64,000 bases of DNA from Candidatus Methanomethylophilaceae archaeon (lineage in GTDB: Archaea > Thermoplasmatota > Thermoplasmata > Methanomassiliicoccales > Methanomethylophilaceae): assembly GCA_017519045.1 (NCBI GenBank), contig JAFWTC010000086.1, forward strand, positions 18,075 to 82,074, in the 5' to 3' direction. The notes under the pieces were generated by a model. That model saw only the letters and a program-made list of their open reading frames with translations, had not been told where the DNA came from and ran no database searches. Of the stretch, positions 35,112 through 44,726 are shown piece after piece. Position numbers and translations under genes: made by a program. The stretch's first letter is position 1, and every line of letters begins with the position of its first letter.

Positions 35112-35759
35112 TTACTTCTTCTCGAACGCGGCGGTGAACTTGGCGGCGGCGTCGGAAGCGTTCTCGGTGTAGAGGTCGGCTCCGATCTCGTCGGCCCACT
35201 GCTGGGTGACAGGAGCTCCACCGACGTTGGTCAGCAGGGAGTCCCTGATTCCGGCAGCCTTGAGCTTCTCTTCGAAGGTCTTCTGGTGGACCATGGTGGA
35301 GGTCATCAGAGCGGAGGTTCCGACGGCGACGGGCTTGTACTTCTTGCAAGCATCGACGATCTGGTCCAGGGGAACGTCCCTTCCGATGTTCTCGACCTTG
35401 AATCCGGCGACCTTCAGCATGATGGCCACGATGTCCTTTCCGATGGAGTGGATGTCTCCCTCGATCGTACAGATGACGACGGTTCCGAGTCCGGCAGAGA
35501 CTTCGGCACCGCGCTTCTCGAGCTCGGGGTTCAGCACATCCATGGCGGCGTTCATCGCGGCAGCGGCGGCCATGACGTGGGGAAGGTAAACCTTCTTGGC
35601 CTCGAAAAGGGCTCCGACCTCGGTCATTCCGGCGGAGAATCCCTTCTCGATGAGCTCGACGATGTCGGCGTTCTCGGCGACTGCCTTCTTCGCGACTTCG
35701 ACGGCTTTCTTGTTGTTGTAGGTCATGACTGCGTTTTTTGCATCATCGTTAAGTGACAT
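35112..35759 (-). CDS. mttC: MttC: trimethylamine corrinoid protein
   Basis: A 215-residue corrinoid protein. The N-terminal ~90 residues are the helical cap (MtaC/MetH N-terminal type). The C-terminal B12-binding domain has EGDIHSIGKDIVAIML, where the cobalt-ligating His sits in DxHxxGK, followed by VGTSALMTSTM and VGGAPV. It carries the methyl group from MttB to the methylcobamide:CoM methyltransferase. GGAGGATTAAAA precedes the ATG. It lies directly after mttB, which settles its assignment. Confidence 0.93.
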   Translation of the reverse strand: MSLNDDAKNAVMTYNNKKAVEVAKKAVAENADIVELIEKGFSAGMTEVGALFEAKKVYLPHVMAAAAAMNAAMDVLNPELEKRGAEVSAGLGTVVICTIEGDIHSIGKDIVAIMLKVAGFKVENIGRDVPLDQIVDACKKYKPVAVGTSALMTSTMVHQKTFEEKLKAAGIRDSLLTNVGGAPVTQQWADEIGADLYTENASDAAAKFTAAFEKK

Positions 35760-35793
35760 TTTTAATCCTCCTTCAATTAATCGGTTTTCATTA

Positions 35794-37311
35794 TCAGTTG
35801 CCGGCTTTGAACTCGTCGTCGGCCGCCTTGACGATGGCCTTGATCTTCTCGAGCCTTGCCTCGGGGATGGGCTGAACGACGTGGTTCTTCATGACGTCCT
35901 CGACGATGTCGTGGGCGACCTCTACGCAGGACTTGGATCCCTGGGACTTCCAGTCTCCGAGCATGTCCCTGTTGAACACGAGGGGGTCAGAGGGCATCTC
36001 GAAGTGCTCCATGGTGGTGGGGTGTCCGATGAAGTCGTTTCCGACTCCGATCTCCTTGATGGGGTCCACGGCGAGGGTCTCGTCGTTGACGACGATTCCT
36101 TCCATGGCCTTCCTCTCCATCGCGATGATATCGTTGTCGATGACCATCTGCTCCATGGAGAAGGTCTGTCCGAGCTCGAGCATTCCGGCTCCGTAGATAG
36201 CGTTGGCTCCGGCCATGGCGGGGAGAAGAGAGGTGATGGTCTTCTCGTGGGCGGCCTGGGAGTCAGGGACCTTGGCGTCAGTCTACATTCCGGCGACGTA
36301 GACGGGCAGTCCGTAGTACTGTCCGAGCTCTGCGACGGCCGCGGAGATGAGTCCGAGCTCAGGGGATCCGACAGGAGCGGTTCCGTGCTTGAGGTCGAAG
36401 GTGGTGGTGGAAGATCCGTAGTAGACGGCCGCGCCGGGCTTCGCCAGCTCAGCGAGGACGATACCGGAGAGGATCTCAGCGCTGTGGGTGACGAGGGTTC
36501 CGGCCAGGTGGATGGAAGAGGAACCTCCGGCCATGGCCATGGACAGGACGTTGACGGGGATGCCGTACCTGGCGCCCTGGATGATGACCTGGCATGCGTT
36601 GAAGCTGAGCTCAAGGGGAGAGGTGGGGCACACGAGCATGGTCATGAGGGGCCTGTCGCGGGCCATCTTCTCATCGCCGTCGTACATGGCCTTGAGGATC
36701 TCCCAGTAGTACTTCACGTGTCCAGCGACGGGGTCGATGTGGTTGAAGCACTTGGTGGTGTTTACCATGGAGGTGTACATCTCGTGGACGTCCTCGGCTC
36801 CGACACCTGCCCAGTCCCTTGCGGAGACGGCGAGGGAATAGAAGCTGATACCGTCGCACCAGTCGCACAGCTTGGCGGTCATGGCGAGGTCGTGGTCGTT
36901 GGAGTCACGGGTCTCGTACTTGCCGTCGCCGAGGTAGTCGCACATCTGGATTCCGGTTCCGAAATCGGTGTAGTGGACGCGTCCCTTCCAGCTCTGCTCG
37001 ATCCTGTGCTCGTCAGTGTAGTTGCCGTCCTCGTCGAGGTCCCTTCCGTAGATGTAGAAGGTCTTGGGGGCCCTAGCCAGAGCGAGGTTGAGGACGAAGT
37101 CGGGGATCCTGACCATGTTGGTCTCGTAATCGACGATGCAGCCCGCATCCTCGAAGATGTGCCTGGCCTCGTCGTCAGAGACCTGGACTCCGTAGTTGGA
37201 GAGGACATCCCTGGTGGCGCGGTCGATGGCCTCGAGGTTGTTCTGGGAGAACAGCTTGAATTTCGTTCCGATAAGGTCTCCCCTACCGGGATACTGAATC
37301 TCTTTGCTCAT
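35794..37311 (-). CDS. mttB: MttB: trimethylamine methyltransferase (pyrrolysine protein)
   Basis: A 505-residue protein when the amber at 36283-36285 is read as pyrrolysine (residue ~343). The part before TAG ends GLPVYVAGM and the part after starts [14 protein letters not shown]; both match MttB. It transfers a methyl group from trimethylamine to the Co(I) corrinoid of MttC, with pyrrolysine activating the amine. The start [12 protein letters not shown] at 37311 is preceded by GGAGGAATC. No frameshift is needed and the sequence is intact on both sides. Confidence 0.95.
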
Positions 37312-37386
37312 TTGATTCCTCCTATGCTTTCGCAAGCAATCTATGAAGTTGTTTATTGATAATCTGTTTCTGTCTATTAGTAATGT

Positions 37387-37408
37387 GGCCCGCCATTGCT
37401 GGCAGGCC
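37387..37408 (-). promoter_or_regulatory. Intercistronic hairpin between mtbB and mttB
   Basis: On the minus strand, GGCCTGCC pairs with GGCGGGCC (8 bp with one G-U) around a 6-nt loop, just after the mtbB stop. It may separate or stabilise the mtbCB and mttBC portions of the message. Confidence 0.45.
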
Positions 37409-37416
37409 GTTTAGAC

Positions 37417-38820
37417 TCACTTTCTGAGCTTCTCGCGGAACTTCTCGCAGCTGTTGATCTTGATGTCGAGAATGTTCTCGATGTTCATCTTAGCGAGAAT
37501 TCCACGGGGTGCTCCGGGGATACCGGTGACGGATCCGATCTTGAGCTCCTCACGGAGGTCCCTCATGATGCACTCGTCGCCGAGGTCCATCGAGGTGACG
37601 CCGAGCTTCTTGGCGACGTACTCCTTGGCCTTGTCGAGCCTCATGTTCTTGGCGTACATCATCCTGGCAACCATGTCACCGGCGGTCCTGATTCCTCCCA
37701 TTCCGGAAGCGACCAGGTGGGGGATGTCCATTCCCATGGGGTCTCCGACTCCGACCTAGACACCGTCGACCTTGGCGATCTCGACCATGGCCTTGTTGCA
37801 CCTGGCGACAGCGTCGAGCGGAGGGGTCTCGAACATCGGGATTCCGCCGACTCCCATTCCCATGTCGACATGGACGGGTATGGGGGAGTCCTCGACGGCC
37901 TTCTTGATGAAGGTGACGGCCCTTCCGAGGTTCCAGGCAAGGGACCTGGAGGTGTTGGTGTTGCAGACGGCGCCGAAAACGTTTGCACCGGCCTTGGCGA
38001 CGAGCTGAGCCTGCTGGTGGGGGTAGAGTCCGGCGGCGATCTCGCCCTCGAACTCGATCATTCCGTGGATTCCCATGACGGACTCTCCGGCGGCACCGAC
38101 GTTGATGTAGGCCTCGGGGCAGAGTTCCCTGAGCTTCTTGACTCCGTTGAGAGTTCCGACGAAGTCAGCATCTCCGGCGGATCCAGTGGTGTCGAAGTTG
38201 AATCCGTCGGATCCGGCGGCCTGGAGCCTGGTGGTGACGAACTCGATGTCCCTGGCGAGGTGCTCGGCGGCGGCCTCGGAAGAAGCCATGGACTCCTCGA
38301 TCTTGAACTCCCTCATGAGGTCGGCGGGGTTGCCGTAAGGTCCGTCGGGAGCGTAGTAGAGACCCATGTTGGGCATCGCTCCGTAGAAGTAGGGGGCGAT
38401 GATCTCGGCCTGGATCTCCTCCATGGTCTGCATCTCCATGGAGATGACGGGCTTGACAGGCTTGATGGAATAGTCGGAGTGGGCCAGTTCGAAGGTGTCC
38501 GCTCCGAGCGCCCTCTCGTGGAGAAGGGCGGCCTCGAGCCTTCCCATGTCGACACCGTTTCCGGAGTTTCCGTTGTCTCCGGTGAAGTCCAGCTGCCCGA
38601 TATCGTAGGTCATGACGACCTCGTGTCCGGGCTCGACTCCGACGACCCTGCTCTGGTCCATGATGATCTCGCACATGTGCTCGATGTCGTTGGCGTTGAG
38701 CGCGGGAATGCTGGCCATGTCTGCGGCATCTGCGGTTCCGGCCTGGATGTCATTCATGATCTGCTCTTTGGTCATGGTGACCCTGCGGCCATCCCCCATT
38801 CTCGTGTAGTACTCAGTCAT
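37417..38820 (-). CDS. mtbB: MtbB: dimethylamine methyltransferase (pyrrolysine protein)
   Basis: A 467-residue protein with the amber at 37756-37758 decoded as pyrrolysine (residue ~355). The sequence runs [10 protein letters not shown], then Pyl, then [12 protein letters not shown], as in the dimethylamine family. The N-terminus [20 protein letters not shown] and the segment [12 protein letters not shown] are also typical. It moves a methyl group from dimethylamine to the MtbC corrinoid. AGAGGGGAAAT precedes the ATG. It lies between mtbC (upstream) and mttB (downstream) in one operon. Confidence 0.95.
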
Positions 38821-38849
38821 TATTTCCCCTCTTACGAAGATAAGAGATT

Positions 38850-39491
38850 TCAGGCTCCGAGGACGTCCTGGGCCTTCCTGGTGGTCTCAGAAGCAGACTC
38901 TCCGTAGATGTCCGCACCGATCTTGTCGCAGAATCCCTGAGTGATAGGAGCTCCGCCGACCATGACGGTGACCTGGTCACGGATTCCCTCGTTCTTGAGG
39001 TTCTCGATGACGGTCTTCATCTGGACCATGGTGGTCGTCATCAGAGCAGACATGCCGCAGAAGGTGCAGCCAGCCTTGCACTCCTCGACGAACTTTCCAA
39101 GGGGAACGTCCCTTCCGAGGTCGTGGACGTCGAACCCGGCGCACTGGAGCATGGTGGAGCAGATCGACTTTCCGATGTCGTGGACGTCGCCCTCGACGGT
39201 TCCCATGACAGCGGAGGCCTTCTTCTCTTCGGTTGCTCCAGAAGAGAGCTCGTCTCCAAGGGTCTCCATGGCTTTCTTCATTCCAGCAGCCGCGGAAAGG
39301 ACGTGGGGCAGGAACAGCTTTCCCCTCTCGAAGAGGACACCGACATCGGACATCGCAGCGCCGAGGGCGTTGATTATGTCCGCTGCGGGCATGCCTGCGG
39401 CATGAGCCTCGTCAACAGCTTTGGAAATCTCAGGTACTTTGCACGTGACAAGCGCATCGTGCAGTTTCTGGGCCTCATTCTCGAATGCCAT
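38850..39491 (-). CDS. mtbC: MtbC: dimethylamine corrinoid protein
   Basis: A 213-residue corrinoid protein: helical N-terminal cap, then the B12 domain with [16 protein letters not shown] (DxHxxGK, His is the lower cobalt ligand), [13 protein letters not shown] and [10 protein letters not shown]. It is the first gene of the operon, followed by mtbB at 30 nt, which assigns it to dimethylamine. GGAGGAATTAG precedes the ATG; a TATA-like AATAAATT at ~39551-39558 is likely the operon promoter. Confidence 0.92.
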   Translation of the reverse strand: MAFENEAQKLHDALVTCKVPEISKAVDEAHAAGMPAADIINALGAAMSDVGVLFERGKLFLPHVLSAAAGMKKAMETLGDELSSGATEEKKASAVMGTVEGDVHDIGKSICSTMLQCAGFDVHDLGRDVPLGKFVEECKAGCTFCGMSALMTTTMVQMKTVIENLKNEGIRDQVTVMVGGAPITQGFCDKIGADIYGESASETTRKAQDVLGA

Positions 39492-40182
39492 TCTAATTCC
39501 TCCTTCAAGGCATGGCGAACCACGCCTTCGACCCGACAAACGGCTAGGACCAATTTATTGAGTCGTCAATGCGTCATTAACTAATCTGTATATAATGATG
39601 GTGTTTCGATCAATGTTTTTAGAACGAAAAATTGAAAGTTATGGACCGAACCAATCCATCTTTTCATCCATTTTCATGACTATCGTCCGTACAATAGAAA
39701 ATTATTTATAAAATATTATTCAAATCTAATCAATTATATCGATAATCAGAAATTATTATCTCTTATACTGATGATTGTTTTATCGTAATTCTATTTACAA
39801 CTGATGATTTATATTGATAAAAATTAATTATTTAACTTTATTAATAACTCTAAAATAATAATATTTTATTGATATCTCCATAATATCATTACAAATATCT
39901 TGCAAAACTCATTATTCTTCATTGTAACAAGCTCCCATCCGATTATTTATCTGAACGTATCATCCATCCATCCATGTTCCATCCATCAATAACATTGGAT
40001 TCAGCACCATCATAGGGAATAATGTTCTATTAACAGGATGATATCAGAAGAATGTAGCCGAGTCTTTTTGATGGATGGATGGATGCATCCAATGAGAAGT
40101 GTCTAAAATAACACTTTCGGCTAAAACCTATATTTCCGATGCTGTCGAATGCAATTAATAATATGAAAACAGTACTACTCCT
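39492..40182. promoter_or_regulatory. AT-rich regulatory region between mtbC operon and marR
   Basis: A 690-nt region, very AT-rich except at its ends, with no convincing gene. It holds the probable mtbC promoter (~39550), the marR promoter (AATTAATAATATG, ~40153) and a 15-bp perfect inverted repeat (39961-39975 and 40071-40085). Confidence 0.55.
39961..40085. repeat. Long-spaced 15-bp inverted repeat of CATC units
   Basis: CATCCATCCATCCAT at 39961-39975 is the exact reverse complement of ATGGATGGATGGATG at 40071-40085, 95 nt apart. A further CATCCATC lies at ~39979. It may be an operator, a cruciform site or a simple repeat. Confidence 0.7.
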
Positions 40183-40749
40183 ATGGGTGGCGGAGAGGAC
40201 GTCTATTGGAACTCTTTTCTTCCGGCGTTCTTCGACAGAATGAGCGTGCAGATGCGCAAGAACATGACCGAGTTCGTCAAGGACCATGGTCTGACTAGCG
40301 CCCACGCGGTCTATCTGATCGCCCTCAGGCTCCAGGACGGACAGACGCTGGTCAGCCTTTCCCGGTTTCTCGACCTGGACACCGCGAACACCAACAGGGT
40401 CATCAAGGTCCTCAGGGAGAAGAACCTCGTATACGACGACCGCAAGTCCGAGAGCAGCAAGAAGTACTCCATTTACCTCACCGAGGAGGGGAGGATGCTG
40501 GCCGACCGTGTGATGAACGGCGTCACCGAGCTCAACAACAAGTACTTCGAGAACATCCCCCGCGAGGACATCCTCCATCTGCGCAACACGTTGATCCGCA
40601 TCCTCAACAACATGGAGCTGGACATCAACAGCTACATGGGCTCCAAGTACGAGGATCCGTTCTACACCCACCTGAGCATAGTCCCGGTGGATGACGACTA
40701 CACGACGGAGCCCAAGCTGCTGGAGAACAGGAAGCGCAGGTCCGCATGA
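40183..40749 (+). CDS. MarR-type transcriptional regulator next to the methylamine operon
   Basis: A 188-residue winged-helix protein. Helix-turn-helix residues lie at ~45-75 (LTSAHAVYLIALRLQDG, LDLDTANTNRVIKVLREKNL), with the wing at YDDRKSESSKKYSIYLTEEG. It is divergent from the mtbC operon across a regulatory region. Control of methylamine genes or of the downstream flavoprotein and SMR genes is inferred from position. The TATA-like element ~30 nt upstream fits a near-leaderless start. Confidence 0.8.
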   Translation: MGGGEDVYWNSFLPAFFDRMSVQMRKNMTEFVKDHGLTSAHAVYLIALRLQDGQTLVSLSRFLDLDTANTNRVIKVLREKNLVYDDRKSESSKKYSIYLTEEGRMLADRVMNGVTELNNKYFENIPREDILHLRNTLIRILNNMELDINSYMGSKYEDPFYTHLSIVPVDDDYTTEPKLLENRKRRSA

Positions 40750-40808
40750 GCCCCTTCCTGGACTGGTTCCCTTGTATTCTTTAAATAGAGTCACTCCAAT
40801 CACCGATT

Positions 40809-41408
40809 ATGAGCAAGGTAGTGGCGATAGTTTCCAGCCCTAGGCACGAGGGAAACTCAGCGACCATAGTCGACAGCGTAATCGACGGCGCCATGGGACT
40901 TTCCACCAACATCATCTCGTTGCACTGCCTTCATACGATGCTGATCCACGGATGCAACGCATGCGGAGCGTGCAAGGTGAAAGGCCATTGCGTCACCGAG
41001 GACGAGCTCACTCGCGTACTCGACGACATCAGGGACGCCGACGGCATAATCGTCTCGACCCCGGTCTACTTCGGCGGCCCGTGTGCCCAATACAAGATGT
41101 TCGAGGACAGGCTGTACTCGTTCATATCCGACAAGGGCGTCTCGACCCTTCCCAAAGGGAAGAAGGCCGTCGTGGTTGTGACCTGCGGCGGGCCCGCCAA
41201 GGTGGGGAAGGCTGTATGCGACCGCATCGCCAAGAACCTGGAGATGCTCGGAATCGAGATCGTGGGGGACATAGTGTACTCCGACGATGGAGGAACCAAG
41301 CGCGCCGAGGACGACGCCGACGTCCTTTCCAAGGCCAAGGAGTTCGGGAAGACGTTCAGGACGAACTACCGCGAGTACGATCCCCATTACCAGAGCCACG
41401 AGTCTTGA
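40809..41408 (+). CDS. Iron-sulfur flavoprotein / NADPH-dependent FMN reductase family
   Basis: A 199-residue flavodoxin-fold protein. FMN-binding loop SSPRHEGNSATIVD near the N-terminus; compact Cys motif HGCNACGACKVKGHC (residues ~48-62), typical of Isf-like iron-sulfur flavoproteins of methanogens; then VSTPVYFGGP. It probably transfers electrons between ferredoxin and small acceptors in the cytoplasm. A TATA-like TTTAAATA at ~40780 gives it its own promoter. Confidence 0.85.
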   Translation: MSKVVAIVSSPRHEGNSATIVDSVIDGAMGLSTNIISLHCLHTMLIHGCNACGACKVKGHCVTEDELTRVLDDIRDADGIIVSTPVYFGGPCAQYKMFEDRLYSFISDKGVSTLPKGKKAVVVVTCGGPAKVGKAVCDRIAKNLEMLGIEIVGDIVYSDDGGTKRAEDDADVLSKAKEFGKTFRTNYREYDPHYQSHES

Positions 41409-41415
41409 GCCCGGC

Positions 41416-41754
41416 TCATTCGTCCTGCCCTCCAGTGACGATGTTGAGCCCCACGACACCTGCTATTATCAGGATCAGGAACAGGTAGCCCAGAAGGCTG
41501 GGGAACTCTCCGAACAGCAGCATCCCGACGACCACCGATCCGATCGCCCCTATTCCTACCCATACGGAGTAGCCGGGACCTATCGGGAGCCCTTCCCTCA
41601 GCCCCCTGTTGAGGAATATGACGCTGATGGGGAGGATGAGGATAGTCACCACCGTCCAGAACAGGTCCGTGAAGCACTCCGAAAGGTCCATCGTCGTCGC
41701 CCAGGCCGTCTCGAACGCGCCCCCGATCAGGATCCATAGCCATGACTTGTTCAT
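41416..41754 (-). CDS. SMR-family membrane protein, second pair (downstream subunit)
   Basis: A 112-residue four-helix membrane protein. TM1 has GGAFETAWATTMDLSECFT with the conserved Glu. Its ATG overlaps the stop of the partner gene by 4 nt. It corresponds by position to the Gln-containing subunit of the first pair (30683-31057), but here the Glu is retained. Exporter of small amine-like cations by family. Confidence 0.8.
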   Translation of the reverse strand: MNKSWLWILIGGAFETAWATTMDLSECFTDLFWTVVTILILPISVIFLNRGLREGLPIGPGYSVWVGIGAIGSVVVGMLLFGEFPSLLGYLFLILIIAGVVGLNIVTGGQDE

Positions 41755-42092
41755 GATCGCGCCCCCGCCGTCAGATGGAGTCCGACGACCCCGACCAATA
41801 TCATGAAGACCAAGGCCACCTTGATGCGGTCCACCCTCTCGTGATACAGCAGGTATCCGGCGACCATGGTGAACACCGCGCCCATGCCGGTCCACATGGA
41901 ATACGCTGTACCCAAATCCATGTCGTCCATGGCCATCCCTACGCACATCGGGCTCAGGTACATGAACACGACCGTCAGGACGAGCCAGACCCATTTCCTG
42001 CTCTTCGCGGTGTCATATTTCTTCAGCATGACCACCCATACGGGCTCCAACACGCCTCCGACAATGACCCAGAGCAAGGAAGCCGATATCAT
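41751..42092 (-). CDS. SMR-family membrane protein, second pair (upstream subunit)
   Basis: A 113-residue four-helix protein. TM1 reads GGVLEPVWVVMLKKYDT, with the same EPxWV signature as the first pair's upstream subunit. The ATG at 42092 (MISASLLW) is preferred over one at 42110. With the overlapping downstream gene it probably forms a heterodimeric SMR transporter. It is divergent from the unknown gene at 42184. Confidence 0.8.
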   Translation of the reverse strand: MISASLLWVIVGGVLEPVWVVMLKKYDTAKSRKWVWLVLTVVFMYLSPMCVGMAMDDMDLGTAYSMWTGMGAVFTMVAGYLLYHERVDRIKVALVFMILVGVVGLHLTAGARS

Positions 42093-42183
42093 GCGGCGCC
42101 CATGTCCCATCGTGTAGATAACGGTTGCACCCCATCCGAATCCGAAGATGCAAATTTTATGAACCCGGCATCCGATTCCATAG

Positions 42184-42735
42184 ATGGTCCTTATGTCCGA
42201 CGAGAAGATAATCCAAAAACTGCTGGCGGCCCAAGGCGCCCGCGCCGCCTACCCCGCAGACGACGAGACCTTCAAGGAGGTCTGCCGCCTGGAGGAGGGC
42301 ATAGTCGACACCACGTTCGGCATGCCCATGGAGAACAGGGCGCTCAAGGCATGCGTGGAAAGCCAGGGGCGGGCCGTGTTCTTCTGCGACTACTCCTTCG
42401 AGCCTCCGGATTGCCACGTGATGATCATGGAGGACACGAACGGCAAGATGGTGGGATTCGACGTCCCGGAGCCCCTCAGGGAGAAGTACTCGTCCAACCC
42501 GGACCTGGTATGGATGGGCGAGGACTTCGCCATAGATCCGAACGCCGACATGGGTGAGTGCGTGATGGTCATGCTGCCCCAGGAGCTGAAATGCCTAGGG
42601 GAGTCCGAAGGCGTCAGAAGGTCGGTGATACTCTATCCGGCGCTGGAGGCCGACCAGTACCTCAAGAGGAAATACGGGGTCGACCTGGACGACCCCCAGA
42701 TAGCCTCGGCCATCGTGGGCTTCGACTATCTTTGA
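42184..42735 (+). CDS. Protein of unknown function upstream of the pyl operon end
   Basis: A 183-residue soluble acidic protein. It includes CRLEEGIVDTTFGMPMENRAL and a Cys/His-containing CVESQGRAVFFCDYSFEPPDCHV. No known family recognised. ATTTTATG ~25 nt upstream fits a leaderless start at 42184; an ATG at 42193 is the alternative. Convergent with pylD, sharing a hairpin terminator. Confidence 0.65.
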   Translation: MVLMSDEKIIQKLLAAQGARAAYPADDETFKEVCRLEEGIVDTTFGMPMENRALKACVESQGRAVFFCDYSFEPPDCHVMIMEDTNGKMVGFDVPEPLREKYSSNPDLVWMGEDFAIDPNADMGECVMVMLPQELKCLGESEGVRRSVILYPALEADQYLKRKYGVDLDDPQIASAIVGFDYL

Positions 42736-42739
42736 AAAA

Positions 42740-42755
42740 GAGGGGTCTCCCCCTC
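42740..42755. terminator. Hairpin terminator between the unknown gene and pylD
   Basis: GAGGGG/CCCCTC (6 bp, 4-nt loop) followed on the plus strand by a T-rich tract (CCTTTCTTTTTTA). It touches the pylD stop and may serve both directions. Confidence 0.65.
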
Positions 42756-43569
42756 ATCCTTTCTTTTTTATGGTGAACGCGGCGCTGTTGACGGCCATGA
42801 CCGCGGTGCCGATCTCCAACGGGTCGTGGATGATGGCCTTGGCCTTCCTCCTGCCCTCGTCGTCGAACTGATGGGGCACCCCAGGGGTCGAGACTATGGA
42901 GCCCTCGGCCATTATCCTTCCGGGGAAGGATGCGGGAGCCGCGTTGAGAATCAGGCTGTGCGAGGATATGGCGGAGTCCTTGTCCCTGAGGGCCTTGACT
43001 CCGAACCTGGCCTGCAGGGCCTCGGCCTTCTCCGGCACTATGTCGGTAACAGACACCTCGGCGCCCATGCCCTTGAGGATCTGCACGGCCTCCGTACCCA
43101 CGAACCCGGCGCCAATCACCAGGACCTTCTTGCCCTCCAGGCCGCCGGCGGCGTTTCTGAGGCAGACGGAGTATCCCATCGCGGTGCCCCAGGAATTGTT
43201 GGTCTGCCTGCCCTCGCGGACGTTGTACGCGATGAACATGGTGTCGTCGGCCATCATGACTATGTCCGCGCCGTCGCGGATGGCCTCGGAGAACCCTTGG
43301 ACGTCGGTGCCCGAGGTCACGTAGGAGTCCATGCCGAGCCTGCCCACGATGGCGTTGACGGATTCGGAGAATCCCCCGATGACGCCCAGCCCCGAGGTTA
43401 TGGGGACGCAGGCGGCCCTGAATCCGGAAAGATCGACGTCTCCTTCGAGTCCGGCGGCCTGGATCGCCATCTGCTTGACCGTGGTTCCGCATGCCCTTCT
43501 GAGCACTGAGTCCAGGTCCATCTTGTCGTCCGGGACCCCCTCTATGAGGTCGGAAGTCAGCCTGGTCAT
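42754..43569 (-). CDS. pylD: PylD: pyrrolysine synthase dehydrogenase
   Basis: A 271-residue protein, the usual length. The Rossmann motif VLVIGAGFVGTEAVQ lies in the C-terminal half, and VPITSGLGVIGGFSESVNAI in the N-terminal half. PylD oxidises the lysine-ornithine-derived dipeptide from PylC; ring closure then yields pyrrolysine. The ATG overlaps the pylC stop by one base (TGATG). It is the last gene of pylTSBCD. Confidence 0.93.
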   Translation of the reverse strand: MTRLTSDLIEGVPDDKMDLDSVLRRACGTTVKQMAIQAAGLEGDVDLSGFRAACVPITSGLGVIGGFSESVNAIVGRLGMDSYVTSGTDVQGFSEAIRDGADIVMMADDTMFIAYNVREGRQTNNSWGTAMGYSVCLRNAAGGLEGKKVLVIGAGFVGTEAVQILKGMGAEVSVTDIVPEKAEALQARFGVKALRDKDSAISSHSLILNAAPASFPGRIMAEGSIVSTPGVPHQFDDEGRRKAKAIIHDPLEIGTAVMAVNSAAFTIKKKG

Positions 43570-44726
43570 CAGACCATCTCCGGGACGCCGTCGATGAACT
43601 CCTCGGCCGAGCACTCGTCCAGTATCTTCTCTATGCATCTTGCGGCCTTTATGTCCGCCTCCTTCTCGGTCGCGCCCGTCGATATGAGCGTCGCCCTCCA
43701 TTCGGGCTTCCCGGGCTCGTAGTCCGTAATCGAGTTCTCGCATCCGAACAGTCCGGGAGCGAATCTCGGGACGTGGACGTGACCGAACTCCTTCTCCCCG
43801 CTGGAGCGGAGGACCCCGTCCTTGAAGACGACGTGGCGGTACACTGAACACCCTGTTCCAGGCCTTCTGCCGGCGGGCTTTCCGAAAGCGGTCGTGGCCA
43901 GCTCCTCCAGGAGGTTCACGCCAGTGGCCGCCTCTATGGCGGCGGGGGTCTGGCTCGGGATCCTCGCATCAATCTCGAGCACCCTGAGCCCCTTCGGGGT
44001 GAGTATGGCCTCGACGTCCATGAGAGCCTTCAGGCCCATCGCCTCGGCAACGTCCCTGCCTATCTTTCCGAAGAGCTCGTCGTCCTCGGGGGACAGGATT
44101 CCTGGATTGCACCTGACCATCTTGCAATCGTAGTTGGAGTCGAGGCACACCTCGGTGGTGACGTAGGATGTCGCCTTCCTCCCGTTTCCGATGACTTCGA
44201 TGGATACGCTCTTGCCGTGGACGAACTCCTGCATCACAGGCTCATCCCCCAGCTCCTTGATGAACTTCAGGGCCTTTTCGACATCGGAGTCGTCATTGGC
44301 CACGGCCACGCCTATGCTTCCGCTCTGGCTCGACGGCTTGACGATCGCAGGGAATCCGCATTCCGGCCAAGGCTTGGGAAGAGGCACGCCCACGGACGCC
44401 ATTATCTCGTTGGAGCGATTCTTGGAGCTGGACACCTTGTAGGATGCGAGGTCGAAGAGCAGCGGGACGTCCATCTTCATGGAGTCGAGCGTCTTCAGAA
44501 GGTCCATCTCCTCGCAGGCGGGGATGACGGCGTCGCATCCGGAGAACACCTTCGCCGCGCCGGCAGGGTCCTTGGTGGGATCCAGGACGACCGGCTCGTC
44601 GCAGAGCGAGAGCGCGGGGGCCGAAGGCTTCCTGTCGAGGACCACGGTCTCGTAGCCTGCGGCCTTCGAGAGCAAGACGGCCTCCATGCCCTGAAGGGCG
44701 CCGCCCACGATCGCGATGCGGGTCAT
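43569..44726 (-). CDS. pylC: PylC: pyrrolysine biosynthesis ATP-grasp ligase
   Basis: A 385-residue ATP-grasp enzyme. N-terminal IAIVGGALQGMEAVLLSKAAG; ATP-binding elements FPAIVKPSSQSGSIGV and MQEFVHGKSVSIEVIG; catalytic metal-binding segment LRVLEIDARIPSQTP. PylC joins 3-methyl-ornithine to the epsilon-amine of lysine. Its ATG overlaps the pylB stop by 4 nt, and its own stop overlaps the pylD start, so the operon is translationally coupled. Confidence 0.93.
   Translation of the reverse strand: MTRIAIVGGALQGMEAVLLSKAAGYETVVLDRKPSAPALSLCDEPVVLDPTKDPAGAAKVFSGCDAVIPACEEMDLLKTLDSMKMDVPLLFDLASYKVSSSKNRSNEIMASVGVPLPKPWPECGFPAIVKPSSQSGSIGVAVANDDSDVEKALKFIKELGDEPVMQEFVHGKSVSIEVIGNGRKATSYVTTEVCLDSNYDCKMVRCNPGILSPEDDELFGKIGRDVAEAMGLKALMDVEAILTPKGLRVLEIDARIPSQTPAAIEAATGVNLLEELATTAFGKPAGRRPGTGCSVYRHVVFKDGVLRSSGEKEFGHVHVPRFAPGLFGCENSITDYEPGKPEWRATLISTGATEKEADIKAARCIEKILDECSAEEFIDGVPEMV

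Noticed and set aside
35725..38907. Two long plus-strand open frames opposite mttB and mtbB
   Set aside because: Repetitive Gly/Asp/Val/Ser composition; clearly shadows of the methyltransferase genes.
39961..40085. CRISPR array
   Set aside because: Only tetranucleotide-type repeats with one long spacer; no regular repeat-spacer units, and no cas genes in the window.
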